Below are positions 14,273-23,196 of a stretch of 27,023 bases of DNA, piece after piece. The translations under genes were made by a program, and so were the position numbers. Within the stretch, counting starts at the first letter, position 1, and the number at the start of each line of letters is the position of its first letter. Source of the stretch: an uncultured Lachnospiraceae bacterium (GTDB lineage Bacteria > Bacillota > Clostridia > Lachnospirales > Lachnospiraceae); assembly GCA_910584585.1 (NCBI GenBank), contig CAJUBP010000054.1, positions 1-27,023 on the forward strand. The letters run 5' to 3'. The notes below the pieces were generated by a model. It was not told the origin of the DNA. It saw nothing but the letters and a program-made list of their open reading frames with translations, and did no database searches.

Positions 14273-14378
14273 CAAATCTTTTATAATTTTTTATATCCTC
14301 TTTTTCCGCTTGCCAGCTTCCCATTTCAGTGGTAAGATACGGCGCCGCGGAAGGAGAAATCGGATAGGAACTGTCTTC

Positions 14379-14640
14379 CTAATATTCATAATCCGGTTCC
14401 AAAAGATTCATCAATTCCTTGTCATGCCCATAAACAAGTGATGATGTTTTATCCAATAGCATCGTCACCCATAAAAGTCGTCCACTCATTCAAGTTGCTT
14501 CCAATCAGAAGTTCAATATCTTTCGCGTTTTCCGCAAAAGAATCTTCCGTTACCGGATTGGTTGGCATATAATCCCCATCAACCACCGACCCCCACTCCA
14601 TTGCGTAGCCAGCGGACAAAGGCGCCGTTCTGCTGGAACA
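14379..14640 (-). pseudogene. Carboxylesterase (type B) C-terminal relic
   Basis: The minus strand reads MEWGSVVDGDYMPTNPV, then DIELLIGSNLNEWTTF, which is the conserved PVVDGD...LLIGTNxDE segment of type-B carboxylesterases. The frame stops at 14449. A neighbouring frame continues LDKTSSLVYGHDKELMNLLE and stops at 14379. The catalytic serine region is missing. The relic follows the GtrA-like gene directly. Confidence 0.6.
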
Positions 14641-14647
14641 TTCACTT

Positions 14648-15226
14648 CTATTCGTCCTTCTTCGCCTCTCCCTCCGGGAAGATAATTTTATTAACAACGA
14701 AGAAAATCACCATGGACACTCCGCCTGTCAGGACGGTTGTAATAATGTTGTAGATAAAATCTGGCACCCCTAATGCGCCGGCCACGCCCACCCAGATACT
14801 GTTGATGGAATTGACTACCAGAGTCACGCCCACCCAGCCGAAGAAATATCCTACAATTTGCGGCGGGATCTTCCCGTGGCTTCGGAAGGTAATATTTCTC
14901 TGCAGCGGGAAATTGATGCACTGGGCCGTAAAGGTCGCGATCAGATAGCCGATAAAGTAAGCAAGGCCGCCGTCCGCCACGCTGTATCCCAATACATTGA
15001 ATGTAAATGAAGCCCCAAACAGGTTCATCTGAATCCCCGGCCACATCCATTCCACATCTTTATACGAGGAGAATGCCCCTGGTAAAAACTGGATTAAGAT
15101 ATACTGCCATACGGTCACCAGGTTGCTGAACAAAAAGAACAGGCCGCCCTCGCGGATCCATTTTGCCGCTCCGGGATGTTTCCCGGCAAATCCCGTCCAC
15201 CATCTTGTAAATACGTTCTCTTTCAT
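14648..15226 (-). CDS. GtrA-like membrane protein
   Basis: The protein is 192 aa with four TM helices, roughly at residues 27-47, 82-103, 124-146 and 156-178. The segment NFPLQRNITFRSHGK matches the conserved loop of the GtrA/DPMS family (PF04138), whose members help move lipid-linked sugars or partner with glycosyltransferases. The ATG at 15226 overlaps the stop of the GH3 gene (ATGA), so translation is coupled. Its pairing with a beta-glucosidase gene suggests a link to surface or intracellular glycoconjugate metabolism, but the substrate is unknown. The C-terminus is charged (EGEAKKDE). Confidence 0.8.
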   Translation of the reverse strand: MKENVFTRWWTGFAGKHPGAAKWIREGGLFFLFSNLVTVWQYILIQFLPGAFSSYKDVEWMWPGIQMNLFGASFTFNVLGYSVADGGLAYFIGYLIATFTAQCINFPLQRNITFRSHGKIPPQIVGYFFGWVGVTLVVNSINSIWVGVAGALGVPDFIYNIITTVLTGGVSMVIFFVVNKIIFPEGEAKKDE

Positions 15227-17652
15227 TCTCCCACCTCTATCTTCTTTGCTTTTTTCTGGACTTTTCTTTGCCGGAAAAATCCTCCGATTACCTGGCCAAA
15301 CCCTCGGAAGAAATGCCCGTTGACAATGGTCACAATCCCGTCCACCATCTCCTGGCTGGCAATTCCCCCTGCCATTTTCCCGATTGCCCTAAAAGGCATA
15401 TTATAATTGAACATCAGGTTCAGGTTCGGTTTTCCCTTTGCCACGCTCTTGTCAAGGATATTGGTCATTATCTTATAAACCAGCCTTGCCAGGCCGCTTT
15501 TTGCGTAATACATCTGGCAGATGGCGTCATTCCTGTCAAGCCGCCCGCTCCAATGCCCGTTCGGAATCTTATGCCCCAAAAGTTCCTCAAACTCCGCGTC
15601 CGTGATGTTCTTCACCTGCCCTGACGCGTAACTGGTAAGCCTGCTGTTATTATAGGGAAGCGGCGCCTTTGTGCCAGCTATGTTTATGGTTCCAGAGAGA
15701 TGGATATCCGCCACATCCGAGCCAATCAGGATCTGGTATTCCCCGCTTTCCACCTCAAACTTGTTGGTATTCACATTAAAATAGCGGAATGTGTCACGGG
15801 TAATGGGAATTTCCACTGTTTTCGTCTCCCCGGCCTTTAGGAATACTTTCTGGAATCCCTTCAATTCCTTCTTGGGCCGGTAGACCCCGCTGCATTTTGC
15901 GCTGACGTACATCTGGGCAACCTCAGCCCCGTCCATTTTTCCGGTATTGGTAATATCAAACACTGCTTTTTTCTTATCCACCTTCAAATTTGCATAGGAA
16001 AATGCAGTATAACTCAATCCATAGCCAAAGGGAAACAGTACCGGAACCCCCGCAGTCTCAAAATAACGGTATCCCACATAAATTCCCTCCCGGTATTCCG
16101 CCGTCCGTTCTTTTGACGGGAAATAAGGCGCGGAAGAAACGTCTTCATATTTCAGCGGATAAGTCTCGCTCAGCTTTCCCGAAGGGTTGACCTCTCCCAT
16201 AATTGCCCGGAGCATGGCTCTTGCGCCTGCCTGGCCACAGAGATATCCGTGAATCAGCGCTTTGCAGTTCTTAATCCAGGGCATCTCCACTGCGGAACCG
16301 GCTGACATGACCACAACCACATTTTTATTTACCTTTGAAATCAATTCCAAAAGCTGTACCTGGCTGGCCGGCATCTTCATGTTAGGCCGATCCAGCCCTT
16401 CCGATTCCGATATCTCATCCAATCCAATGTATAACAGAGCCACATCTGCTCTTTTTGCAAGTTCTACAGCCTCCTTTTCCAGCGCTGGGTCTGCCGGGCC
16501 GGCACGGTGGTACCCTTGCGCATAGCCTGCCACCTGCAAGGGGAATTCTCCGATTACTTCCATGGCGTTTTCCAGCTTCGTGGGGTTCACGACAGAAGAC
16601 CCGGCTCCCTGATACCGGGGATTCTTCGCAAAGTCGCCGATAACCGCCACCTTGGTATTTTTCGCTAAAGGCAGGATTTTGCCCTCATTTTTCAGAAGGA
16701 CGATGCTTTCCTCGGCGGCTTTCTGGGCCATGGCCTGGCGCTGCTCCTTGCTGAACCCTCTGGATTTCCCTTTCTCCACTGCCGCATGTGTAGAAAATAC
16801 TACGTCTAAAAGTTCATCCAGTCTCTGGTCTATCAGTTCTTCCGAAATCTTTCCTTCCCCAACCGCGCGGATTAGTTCTTCGTCCGAATCGCCCCCGGTA
16901 GTGGGCATCTCCAGATGGGAGCCTGCCGCAACGCCAGCCACATGATCATTGCTTGCTCCCCAGTCTGACACTGCGAAGCCGTCAAATCCCCATTCCTCCC
17001 GAAGGATTTCCTGCAAAAGATGTGCATTTTCATTGGCATAAACCCCATTCACCTGATTGTAGGATGTCATGATGGATTTGGGGCGGGCCTCCTTAACCGC
17101 AATCTCAAACCCGGCCAGATAAATTTCCCGCAGCGTCCGCTCATCCAGGACAGAATCGCTCGCCATATGCCGCAGCTCCTGGGAATTCACCGCAAAATGC
17201 TTGGGGCAAGCCGCCACGCCGTTCTCCTGGATTCCCCGGATATACCCTGCGGCCATTTTGCCCGCAAGATAAGGATCTTCACTGAAATATTCAAAATTCC
17301 GCCCGCACAAGGGGCTTCTCTTAATGTTCATCCCCGGCCCTAAAAGGACGGCCACCTCCTGCTCTGCCGCCTCATTGCCCAGATATCTCCCAATCTCTTC
17401 CCCTAATTCGGGATCCCAGCTGTTGGCCATCGTTGCCGCTGTGGGATAACAGGTGGCAGGAACGCTTGCATTCAGCCCTAACTGGTCGCTGGCTCCTTCC
17501 TGCTTCCGAAGCCCATGGGGGCCGTCAGCTAATACGATGCTTGGGATTCCCAGCCGGCGGATGCTCCTGGTCTGCCAAAAGTCCTTCCCAGAAAACAGAT
17601 AACATTTTTCCTCCAAAGTCATTTTTGAAATCAAATCCTGATATTTTAACAT
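15223..17652 (-). CDS. Glycoside hydrolase family 3, beta-glucosidase type
   Basis: This 809-aa protein has standard GH3 order. The N-terminal barrel (about 1-290) contains LADGPHGLRK (41-50), PKHFAVNSQE (150-159) and FAVSDWGA, with Asp230 as the catalytic nucleophile. The alpha/beta sandwich (about 310-520) starts ESIVLLKNEGKILPLAKN. A fibronectin-III-like domain follows YPFGYGLSYT (about 560-670). There is no signal peptide, so it is probably cytosolic and releases terminal beta-glucose or related sugars from short oligosaccharides or glycosides. About 100 additional C-terminal residues (SGRLDRNDAICQ onward) with hydrophobic stretches are an extension seen in some clostridial members. Start: ATG with AGAGG upstream. 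It is translationally coupled to the GtrA-like gene. Confidence 0.93.
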   Translation of the reverse strand: MLKYQDLISKMTLEEKCYLFSGKDFWQTRSIRRLGIPSIVLADGPHGLRKQEGASDQLGLNASVPATCYPTAATMANSWDPELGEEIGRYLGNEAAEQEVAVLLGPGMNIKRSPLCGRNFEYFSEDPYLAGKMAAGYIRGIQENGVAACPKHFAVNSQELRHMASDSVLDERTLREIYLAGFEIAVKEARPKSIMTSYNQVNGVYANENAHLLQEILREEWGFDGFAVSDWGASNDHVAGVAAGSHLEMPTTGGDSDEELIRAVGEGKISEELIDQRLDELLDVVFSTHAAVEKGKSRGFSKEQRQAMAQKAAEESIVLLKNEGKILPLAKNTKVAVIGDFAKNPRYQGAGSSVVNPTKLENAMEVIGEFPLQVAGYAQGYHRAGPADPALEKEAVELAKRADVALLYIGLDEISESEGLDRPNMKMPASQVQLLELISKVNKNVVVVMSAGSAVEMPWIKNCKALIHGYLCGQAGARAMLRAIMGEVNPSGKLSETYPLKYEDVSSAPYFPSKERTAEYREGIYVGYRYFETAGVPVLFPFGYGLSYTAFSYANLKVDKKKAVFDITNTGKMDGAEVAQMYVSAKCSGVYRPKKELKGFQKVFLKAGETKTVEIPITRDTFRYFNVNTNKFEVESGEYQILIGSDVADIHLSGTINIAGTKAPLPYNNSRLTSYASGQVKNITDAEFEELLGHKIPNGHWSGRLDRNDAICQMYYAKSGLARLVYKIMTNILDKSVAKGKPNLNLMFNYNMPFRAIGKMAGGIASQEMVDGIVTIVNGHFFRGFGQVIGGFFRQRKVQKKAKKIEVGE

Positions 17653-17689
17653 TTTTTCACCTCTTCACTCTGCTTTTCCCCGCTATAAA

Positions 17690-17721
17690 TATAGCCTCCT
17701 GTCAAAACAGAAGGCCATATT
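17690..17721 (-). terminator. Imperfect hairpin after the membrane-anchored GH3 gene
   Basis: ATAGCCTCCTGT and ACAGAAGGCCAT form a stem with two mismatches around CAAA. On the minus strand it is followed by an AT-rich tract (ATATTTATAG). It lies between the two GH3 genes and may weaken read-through. Confidence 0.4.
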
Positions 17722-17764
17722 TTATTACAGTGCACTGGCCCAAACCAGAACAGTCACTATATCT

Positions 17765-20662
17765 TTATTTTTCAACATCTACCTCAATTGCCCCGGCGCT
17801 TTTACGTTTTCCATAAACCTTGCGCACCCGGAATAATTCATAGAGAATCAGCAATGCAGCGATTGCGATATCTGCCGCAATCAGGACAATCTGGTACATC
17901 AGTAATCCTGTCTGCATATTTTCCGGCTCATAAGCCCGGCTGTTTACTACCGTATACATGATATTGTGGGCCGCGTCACGCATATGGGAAACTGTGGTTG
18001 CCGAACTGGTATCCGCAACATAGTTTGAACCCGTGTCATAGCTTGCAAGGCAGGTATCGCCGCCATTGTAGATGGAGCGCGTTGCGTCCATATATCCGAA
18101 GTTTGCGAAATAATCAGTCAGGACAAATCCATGATATCCCCATTCCTCCCGAAGCACCGTATCCAGCAACGGGGAACACGCGCCCGCCCATTGGGTGCCC
18201 AGGTAATTGTAGGAAGACATCACCGCTTTCGCGCCGCCTTCTTTTACACAAATTTCAAAAGGCTTAAAATAAATCTCGCGCATTGCCTGCTCGTTGGACC
18301 ATGTGGTCAGCATCTCCCAACGGCCTTCTTCCTTATCGTTCAATGCAAAATGCTTGATATACGCGTATACGCCATGCTCTTCAGCTCCCTGGACTGCCTG
18401 GGAAGCAATTTTACCGGATAAGAATCCATCTTCGGAATAATACTCGAAGTTACGTCCTGCAAAAGCGCTCCTGTGGATGTTCATAGCCGGCGCGTACCAT
18501 CCAGATACATTCATCTCGTCCGCCATCTGCCCGATGCCCTCTCCGAAGGCTCTTGCGATATCTTCATTAAAGGTATTCGCGATCATCACGCCGCAAGGAT
18601 AGCCGATGGAGCCTACGCCCGTAAAGTTGTTGTTGATGGAAGCCGGGCCGTCACAGTCTGTGGTCTGCACCTTTCCTACGCTGGACGCCGCCCCAGTCTG
18701 GTAACCTCCCACTGCAACCAATTCGCGCATTTCATTTACAGTCAGCTGGTCAAGCAATGCGTCCCATTTCTCATCATCATAATCCGCTCCCCGTAAGGAG
18801 GCCAGCTCCATTCCGTTCTTTGCCCCTGTGGTGGGCATCTCTACATCTGGGTCCTCTTCGGCCTTCCAGTTGGAATTGTTGGTGAACACTGCCTTATCCT
18901 CTTCCGGCATGCTTAAAGATTTTGGCGCTGCGGTAGCTTCTTCATAATTTGCAAACCCGTCCTTACGGGACAAATAGGTCACTTCACCCTGGGCAAAATC
19001 AAATTGGTTTTCCGCCGTAATCAAATCTGTGGAACGCTTGTTATCCCCATTGTATGTAATCGTTTTTTCTACTTCATAAGTCTTTGTATCAATCACGTCA
19101 TGGGAATTATTCCGCAGGCTGATCTCATAAGCGCCCTCCTCCAGCACATAGCTCTTTGCGTTCTGATAGTCGTAAGAAGCCATGTCCTCTTCTGTAAATG
19201 TCAAAGTCAGGGTCTGTGAATCTCCCGGCTCCAGAACGTCTGTCTTATCAAACGCAATCAGGTTCACGGAAGATTTTTCAATCCCGCCGTTGGTATAAGG
19301 CGGATTATAATAAAGCTGCACCACGTTTTTTCCAGCCGTATCGCCAGTATTCGTTACCGTAACGTCCACAGACAGCGTTCCGTCATTTTCCTGGACGTCT
19401 CCCATTTTCTGCTCAAATTCCGTGTAGGAGAGCCCGTAGCCAAAGGGATATACCACAGCCTCGTCATAATTAATCAGGCCTTCTTCTGCTGCCGTCTCAT
19501 AGAAGCGGTAGCCCACATAAATATTTTCTACATAATTCACAAAATGCGGCAGCGCATTTGGTACGAACTGGTCCGTGTCCGGAATCTGGAACTCTTCCAT
19601 ATTGTCATAGATATAAACGTCAAAGTTTTGGTATGCCGGCGTCGCGGCTAGATCTGCCACGAAGGTATCTGCGGTCCGTCCTGACGGGTTTACTTCGCCT
19701 GCCATAATCTGCCCCAATGCGTTAAAGCCGTTCTGTCCCGGGCTCGGGCACCAGATTGCGCCTTTGATCTGCTTATATTCATTGACGAAACCAAGCTCCA
19801 TGGTATTGGCGCTGTTGCTTACCACAATGACATTTTCAAAGTTATCGCATACCGTCTCCAGCATATTGCGCTCGGTCTGGCTTAACGTGAGCCAATGCGT
19901 CCCTGCCGGGAAATCCTCATAATCTTCTGAATTATTTGTATAAGAAACCTGGGATACGTCGTAGGGCAGGTCGATATGCTCCCCGCCGGATCTGGCGATT
20001 ACAACCACTGCCGTATCTGAAAATTCTTTCGCTTTATCCAGCATTCCGTCCGGGTATGTCTCAATCGGAGGCTCCGGCAGCGTCCAGTCCTGCTCCCACA
20101 TTCCTACGCTGGGCCTTGACGCGTCGTATTCTTCCGACTTATACTCCCTGTAGAAATCCAGAATATCTTCATTTACGGAAAATCCTGCATTTTTCAGCCC
20201 TGTCTCCAAATCCACAATCTCATAAGCGTCTGACATGGCTCCAGAACCTGTGCCGCCGTATACCGCATTGCTCGCCGCCCAGCCAAATACGTTCAAATTC
20301 TTGGTATCTTTCAGCGGAAGGACGTTATCCTCATTCTTTAAAAGGACAATTCCTTCTCCCGCAATCTGTTCGCCAAGAGCCAGCGCGTCTGCCTGGGTTT
20401 CCTCTGTGATAGTCCCGGAACCGCTGACCAAGGATAACAGCGTTGACATAGGCCCCGTGCAGATTAGGTTCACAGCAATTGCCACCGCAATGACCGCCGC
20501 AACTCTTGATTGGGAACGAATCAGGTATCTCGCCGGCTCTTTCACTTTCATTACTGCGACAGATACAACGATTGCCAGCACAAGTATGACAGCAATTGCA
20601 ATCAGGTAAGGCCTGATTAATTCGAGCACGCTCATCACGTCGCTCCAGTTAATGTCTAACAT
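17765..20662 (-). CDS. Membrane-anchored GH3 enzyme with swapped domain order
   Basis: In this 965-aa protein the usual GH3 order is reversed. Two N-terminal TM helices (about 16-39 and 52-78) precede the alpha/beta sandwich (from GEGIVLLKNEDNVLPLKD near 102) and the fibronectin-like domain (after YPFGYGLSYTEFE). The catalytic barrel comes last (about 640-900), with TTDCDGPASINNNF, YIKHFALND and FVLTDYFANFGYMD, where the Asp of LTDYF is the expected nucleophile. A third TM helix (LLMYQIVLIAADIAIAALL) and a basic tail end the protein. Permuted GH3 enzymes are known from ruminal Firmicutes. Catalysis is probably outside the membrane. The gene is divergent from a TetR regulator, which may control it and the downstream GH3-GtrA pair. 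Confidence 0.9.
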   Translation of the reverse strand: MLDINWSDVMSVLELIRPYLIAIAVILVLAIVVSVAVMKVKEPARYLIRSQSRVAAVIAVAIAVNLICTGPMSTLLSLVSGSGTITEETQADALALGEQIAGEGIVLLKNEDNVLPLKDTKNLNVFGWAASNAVYGGTGSGAMSDAYEIVDLETGLKNAGFSVNEDILDFYREYKSEEYDASRPSVGMWEQDWTLPEPPIETYPDGMLDKAKEFSDTAVVVIARSGGEHIDLPYDVSQVSYTNNSEDYEDFPAGTHWLTLSQTERNMLETVCDNFENVIVVSNSANTMELGFVNEYKQIKGAIWCPSPGQNGFNALGQIMAGEVNPSGRTADTFVADLAATPAYQNFDVYIYDNMEEFQIPDTDQFVPNALPHFVNYVENIYVGYRFYETAAEEGLINYDEAVVYPFGYGLSYTEFEQKMGDVQENDGTLSVDVTVTNTGDTAGKNVVQLYYNPPYTNGGIEKSSVNLIAFDKTDVLEPGDSQTLTLTFTEEDMASYDYQNAKSYVLEEGAYEISLRNNSHDVIDTKTYEVEKTITYNGDNKRSTDLITAENQFDFAQGEVTYLSRKDGFANYEEATAAPKSLSMPEEDKAVFTNNSNWKAEEDPDVEMPTTGAKNGMELASLRGADYDDEKWDALLDQLTVNEMRELVAVGGYQTGAASSVGKVQTTDCDGPASINNNFTGVGSIGYPCGVMIANTFNEDIARAFGEGIGQMADEMNVSGWYAPAMNIHRSAFAGRNFEYYSEDGFLSGKIASQAVQGAEEHGVYAYIKHFALNDKEEGRWEMLTTWSNEQAMREIYFKPFEICVKEGGAKAVMSSYNYLGTQWAGACSPLLDTVLREEWGYHGFVLTDYFANFGYMDATRSIYNGGDTCLASYDTGSNYVADTSSATTVSHMRDAAHNIMYTVVNSRAYEPENMQTGLLMYQIVLIAADIAIAALLILYELFRVRKVYGKRKSAGAIEVDVEK

Positions 20663-20879
20663 GTTTCTTCCTCCCTTTTTTTGTAGATTTTCTTGTTTCT
20701 TTCATTAAAATCAATTATAATAAATACCATGAAAATTACTATAACACCCATTTGCCTTTTGTGAATTAATTCCCACCGAAAGCAAAAATGTGTAAAAAAG
20801 CTGCTATTTCTCTGTTTTTTCTTGTGCATATAGACAAAATAGCTGCAAGCGTTTGCCGAAAAAGAAGGAGATTTCTACA
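20663..20879. promoter_or_regulatory. Divergent promoter region between GH3 and TetR genes
   Basis: This AT-rich region contains a TATAAT hexamer on the minus strand about 55 bases upstream of the GH3 start (plus-strand ATTATA near 20715-20720) with no good -35 box. It should hold the TetR operator. No convincing palindrome was seen by eye. Confidence 0.4.
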
Positions 20880-21455
20880 ATGGATGAGAAGAAAAGAGAA
20901 GATTTGCGCACCAAAAAGACTAAAAATGCAATTCGGAAAGTTTTTCGCGGCATGCTGCTGGAGATGAATTATGACGAAATTAAAATCAAGAACCTGACCG
21001 AAAGGGCTGAAATCAGCCGCAGGACTTTTTATATGCATTATTCTTCGTTAGATGAGCTGCTGAACGAGCTGATCGACGAGATTGCAGACAATTACACCCA
21101 AAAAACAAATGCCCTGCACGGGCACTATGAACTGGAAGAAATTGTCCGCTCCTTCCTGCTATATTTTGCTGGGCAGGATGAACTCCATGAAAGGATCATC
21201 TGCAATGGGAATTTCGGTTATATCAGCCAGCGCATCAACCGGAAAATTGCGTCTGTCAACCAGGAACACGCCACCCACCTGGGCGCGTCGGACCGATATG
21301 AAAAAAGCATCCTCATCGCCTATCTGAATGAAAGCGCGTTGGGGATGTACCGCAGATGGGTTTCTGATAAAAAACAAATCCCGCTGGAACATTTTGTCAA
21401 TTTGGCCACAAGGCTGATCTGCCATGGGGCCGCCAGCCTTCATGGGCAGACATAG
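20880..21455 (+). CDS. TetR/AcrR-family transcriptional regulator
   Basis: The start is ATG at 20880, nine bases after GGAG; an upstream in-frame TTG is less likely. The 191-aa protein has an N-terminal TetR helix-turn-helix: KKTKNAIRKVFRGMLLEMNY, then IKIKNLTERAEISRRTFYMH, then YSSLDELLNELIDEI. The ISRRTFYMHY helix is the recognition helix. The remaining all-helical part would bind a ligand and dimerise. It is the only sizeable intact gene on the plus strand here and diverges from the GH3 gene, the usual arrangement for a local repressor or activator. The ligand is unknown, possibly a sugar or glycoside. Confidence 0.85.
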   Translation: MDEKKREDLRTKKTKNAIRKVFRGMLLEMNYDEIKIKNLTERAEISRRTFYMHYSSLDELLNELIDEIADNYTQKTNALHGHYELEEIVRSFLLYFAGQDELHERIICNGNFGYISQRINRKIASVNQEHATHLGASDRYEKSILIAYLNESALGMYRRWVSDKKQIPLEHFVNLATRLICHGAASLHGQT

Positions 21456-21586
21456 GAAACAGCCCATTGCCTCCACGCCATCCTCAATTCATAAACGGAA
21501 AATGCAGCACAGAATTAATCTCGTTGCTAAGATATTATTTTTTGTCACATCTTGCAAAACACTGTCATTATGATAGAATATATATG

Positions 21587-21734
21587 GGTGTTACCAAAAC
21601 GGGTAGCGGTTCGCCTTTTGCCAAAATGAGTACATTTAATAAAAGGCATCAAAAAAGCAACCGCACCGACCAAAGTTAGGTTGCTTTTTTGATAACCACA
21701 TAACTGAGGCGAACCGTTGCTTCACGGTAACGCC
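21587..21734. ncRNA. Nested-hairpin structured element, about 150 nt
   Basis: Outer arms GGTGTTACC (21587-21595) and GGTAACGCC (21726-21734) enclose GGTTCGCC/GGCGAACC, GCCTTTT/AAAAGGC and a perfect 15-bp stem ATCAAAAAAGCAACC/GGTTGCTTTTTTGAT. GGTTCGCC and GCCTTTT overlap, so two of the pairings are alternatives. It could be a structured RNA, a terminator cluster or a small non-autonomous element. No known riboswitch motif is recognised. Confidence 0.5.
21648..21693. terminator. Strong bidirectional-type hairpin terminator
   Basis: A 15-bp perfect stem (ATCAAAAAAGCAACC with GGTTGCTTTTTTGAT) around a 16-base loop, with A and T runs built into the arms. It probably ends the TetR transcript. Confidence 0.65.
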
Positions 21735-21863
21735 TTTTTCTATAAAATATGTTAGCACTTATCAGTGTTTCCGTCAATAACTTTCTTCACAATGGCGCCA
21801 TTGGCATTTTTAATGCAATGGGGAAACTTTGTTCTCCCTTGACCGGCTCCATAGCGGACGGCG
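21735..21863. other. Short non-coding stretch before the aldo/keto reductase relic
   Basis: No gene seen. It contains GCAATGGCGCCATTGGC-type palindromic sequence near 21790-21815 and presumably decayed coding sequence. Confidence 0.3.
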
Positions 21864-21979
21864 TCAATGGACACTCATACCGCAGAGCATCTTGACAAAG
21901 GCCGGATCATCATGGTTGACAATCTCCACAAACTCCGGATCGGTAAAGATACCATGTTTCCCTTCTGCCAGCGGTCCTT
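21864..21979 (-). pseudogene. Aldo/keto reductase relic
   Basis: The minus strand reads GPLAEGKHGIFTDPEFVE, then HDDPAFVKMLCGMSVH and stop. GPLAEGKxxIFT and HxDPxxVKxL are conserved segments near the middle and the end of aldo/keto reductases. They are directly joined here, so about 80 residues between them are lost, as is everything N-terminal. It abuts the LysR relic head to head, the common divergent arrangement of these two families, but with the reductase start deleted. Confidence 0.6.
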
Positions 21980-22813
21980 GAGCTTTATGAACTGCGCCAG
22001 TTTGCGGCATTTGCGGACGCTGGGACACTGTCTGGCGCCGCAGAAATCCTGCATCTTTCGCAGCCCGCTTTAAGCAGGAATATGAAGAAGCTGGAAGATG
22101 AACTGGGCGTCATCCTTTTTTAACGGAAGAAAAATAAACTGGAACTGAATGAAAACGGGGAATATGTCCTGAAACTGGCAAAGGAACTTCTGGAGAGCGA
22201 GGATTCCTTCGCGGCAAAGGCCAGAGATTTTGACAGAAGGAACCGCACCATCGCCCTTGGCGTCTGCGCCCCTGCCCCAGTGTGGCTCCTCGCCCCTTTC
22301 ATCACGAATATCTTCCCGCATATGGCGCTGCAGGCCGAAATAGATGATGGCAGGAGGCTTCTTAACGATTTGGAAAACAATGTCTATCAACTGATTGTTA
22401 CGCATACACAGCCAAACGCTGCACAGTATTTTTATAAGGAATGCGGAAAGGAGTCCCTGATATTTGCCCTCCCCAAAGGGCACAGATATACCCGGAGAAA
22501 AAGCCTGTCCTTTGCCGAGATGGACGGGGAAAATATGCTCCTCCTGCCGGATATCGGCTTTTGGCATTTTGTCTGTACAGACAAAATGCCTGGCTCACGG
22601 TTCCTAACCCAGAGCGACCGCTTCAGCTTCAATGAACTGGTGCAGGCGTCCTCGCTGCCTTCTTTTACCTCTGACCTTGCGGAAAAGTATACAGAAACGC
22701 CTCGTAACCGGGTCAATATCCCTATTTCAGATGAAGAATCAACGGTTACTTACTATCTTGTGTGCAAAGCGGTGAAGAAAAAGGCCTTTTTGCCATTGTT
22801 TGCGGCTGTTTAA
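21980..22813 (+). pseudogene. LysR-family regulator, start lost and one nonsense codon
   Basis: One continuous frame reads ELYELRQFAAFADAGTLSGA, then LSQPALSRNMKKLEDELGV, a clear LysR winged helix-turn-helix. At 22121-22123 a TAA stands where LysR proteins have Glu (ILF-stop-RKKNKL), which a single G-to-T change explains. The frame then stays open through the substrate-binding domain (LELNENGEYVLKLAKE, LPKGHRYTRRKSLSF, SDEESTVTYYLVCKAVKKK) to 22813. The codon before Glu1 is CTT and not a start codon. The gene is therefore dead, though nearly full length (about 277 codons). It faces the aldo/keto reductase relic, its probable former target. Confidence 0.8.
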
Positions 22814-23031
22814 GAAATTTTAACCGTGAAAGATTACATGTGGCAGACTACATCCGCAACCTAACTAAAAAACCAACCCCACTCTTCTCTAAAAATGTAG
22901 GTCATGATGCAGATGTGCGAATTTTGCAGCCAGAAGCGCAAAACCAGCTTAATGTCTACAAATCAAGAGAAAAAAGGGGAACAGATAAGATGGAGGCTGC
23001 CCCGGTTCTTATCAAACCGGGGCAGCAATCT
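22814..23031. other. Non-coding stretch with a strong hairpin
   Basis: No gene seen on either strand. The notable part is the hairpin at 22996-23026. The sequence becomes AT-rich, marking the edge of the JAMM-gene insert. Confidence 0.4.
22996..23026. terminator. GC-rich hairpin between LysR relic and the JAMM operon
   Basis: GCTGCCCCGGTT and AACCGGGGCAGC form a perfect 12-bp stem around a 7-base loop. On the plus strand AATCTTT follows; on the minus strand there is no U run. It is likely a terminator for converging transcripts. Confidence 0.55.
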
Positions 23032-23196
23032 TTACAAGAAAATTTTTACAGGCAACTTTGCAATCTTTTCTCTTACTTCACCTCTATTTTGGCCTTTCAT
23101 AGTTTCATAAAGCCTTTGTATTTCCTTATCTAATTCTTCTTCAGACATTTTTTTATATTCTTCAGGAATCTCCAGAATATCGTTTTCATATACCAT
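23032..23196 (-). CDS. Small acidic/basic helical protein, 54 aa, partner of JAMM gene
   Basis: ATG at 23196 overlaps the end of the JAMM-domain gene and has GGGAGG about eleven bases upstream. The product begins MVYENDILEIPEEYKKMSEE and continues ELDKEIQRLYETMKGQNRGE. It is highly charged and should be mostly helical. The IPEEYKKMSEEELDKEI pattern is like small phage or element proteins, but no family is assigned. The overlap with the preceding gene points to coupled translation and perhaps a shared complex. Confidence 0.6.
   Translation of the reverse strand: MVYENDILEIPEEYKKMSEEELDKEIQRLYETMKGQNRGEVREKIAKLPVKIFL

Noticed and set aside
22070..22716. Minus-strand open frames over the LysR region
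   Set aside because: The plus strand carries an unmistakable LysR helix-turn-helix and substrate-binding domain; the antisense frames are shadows.
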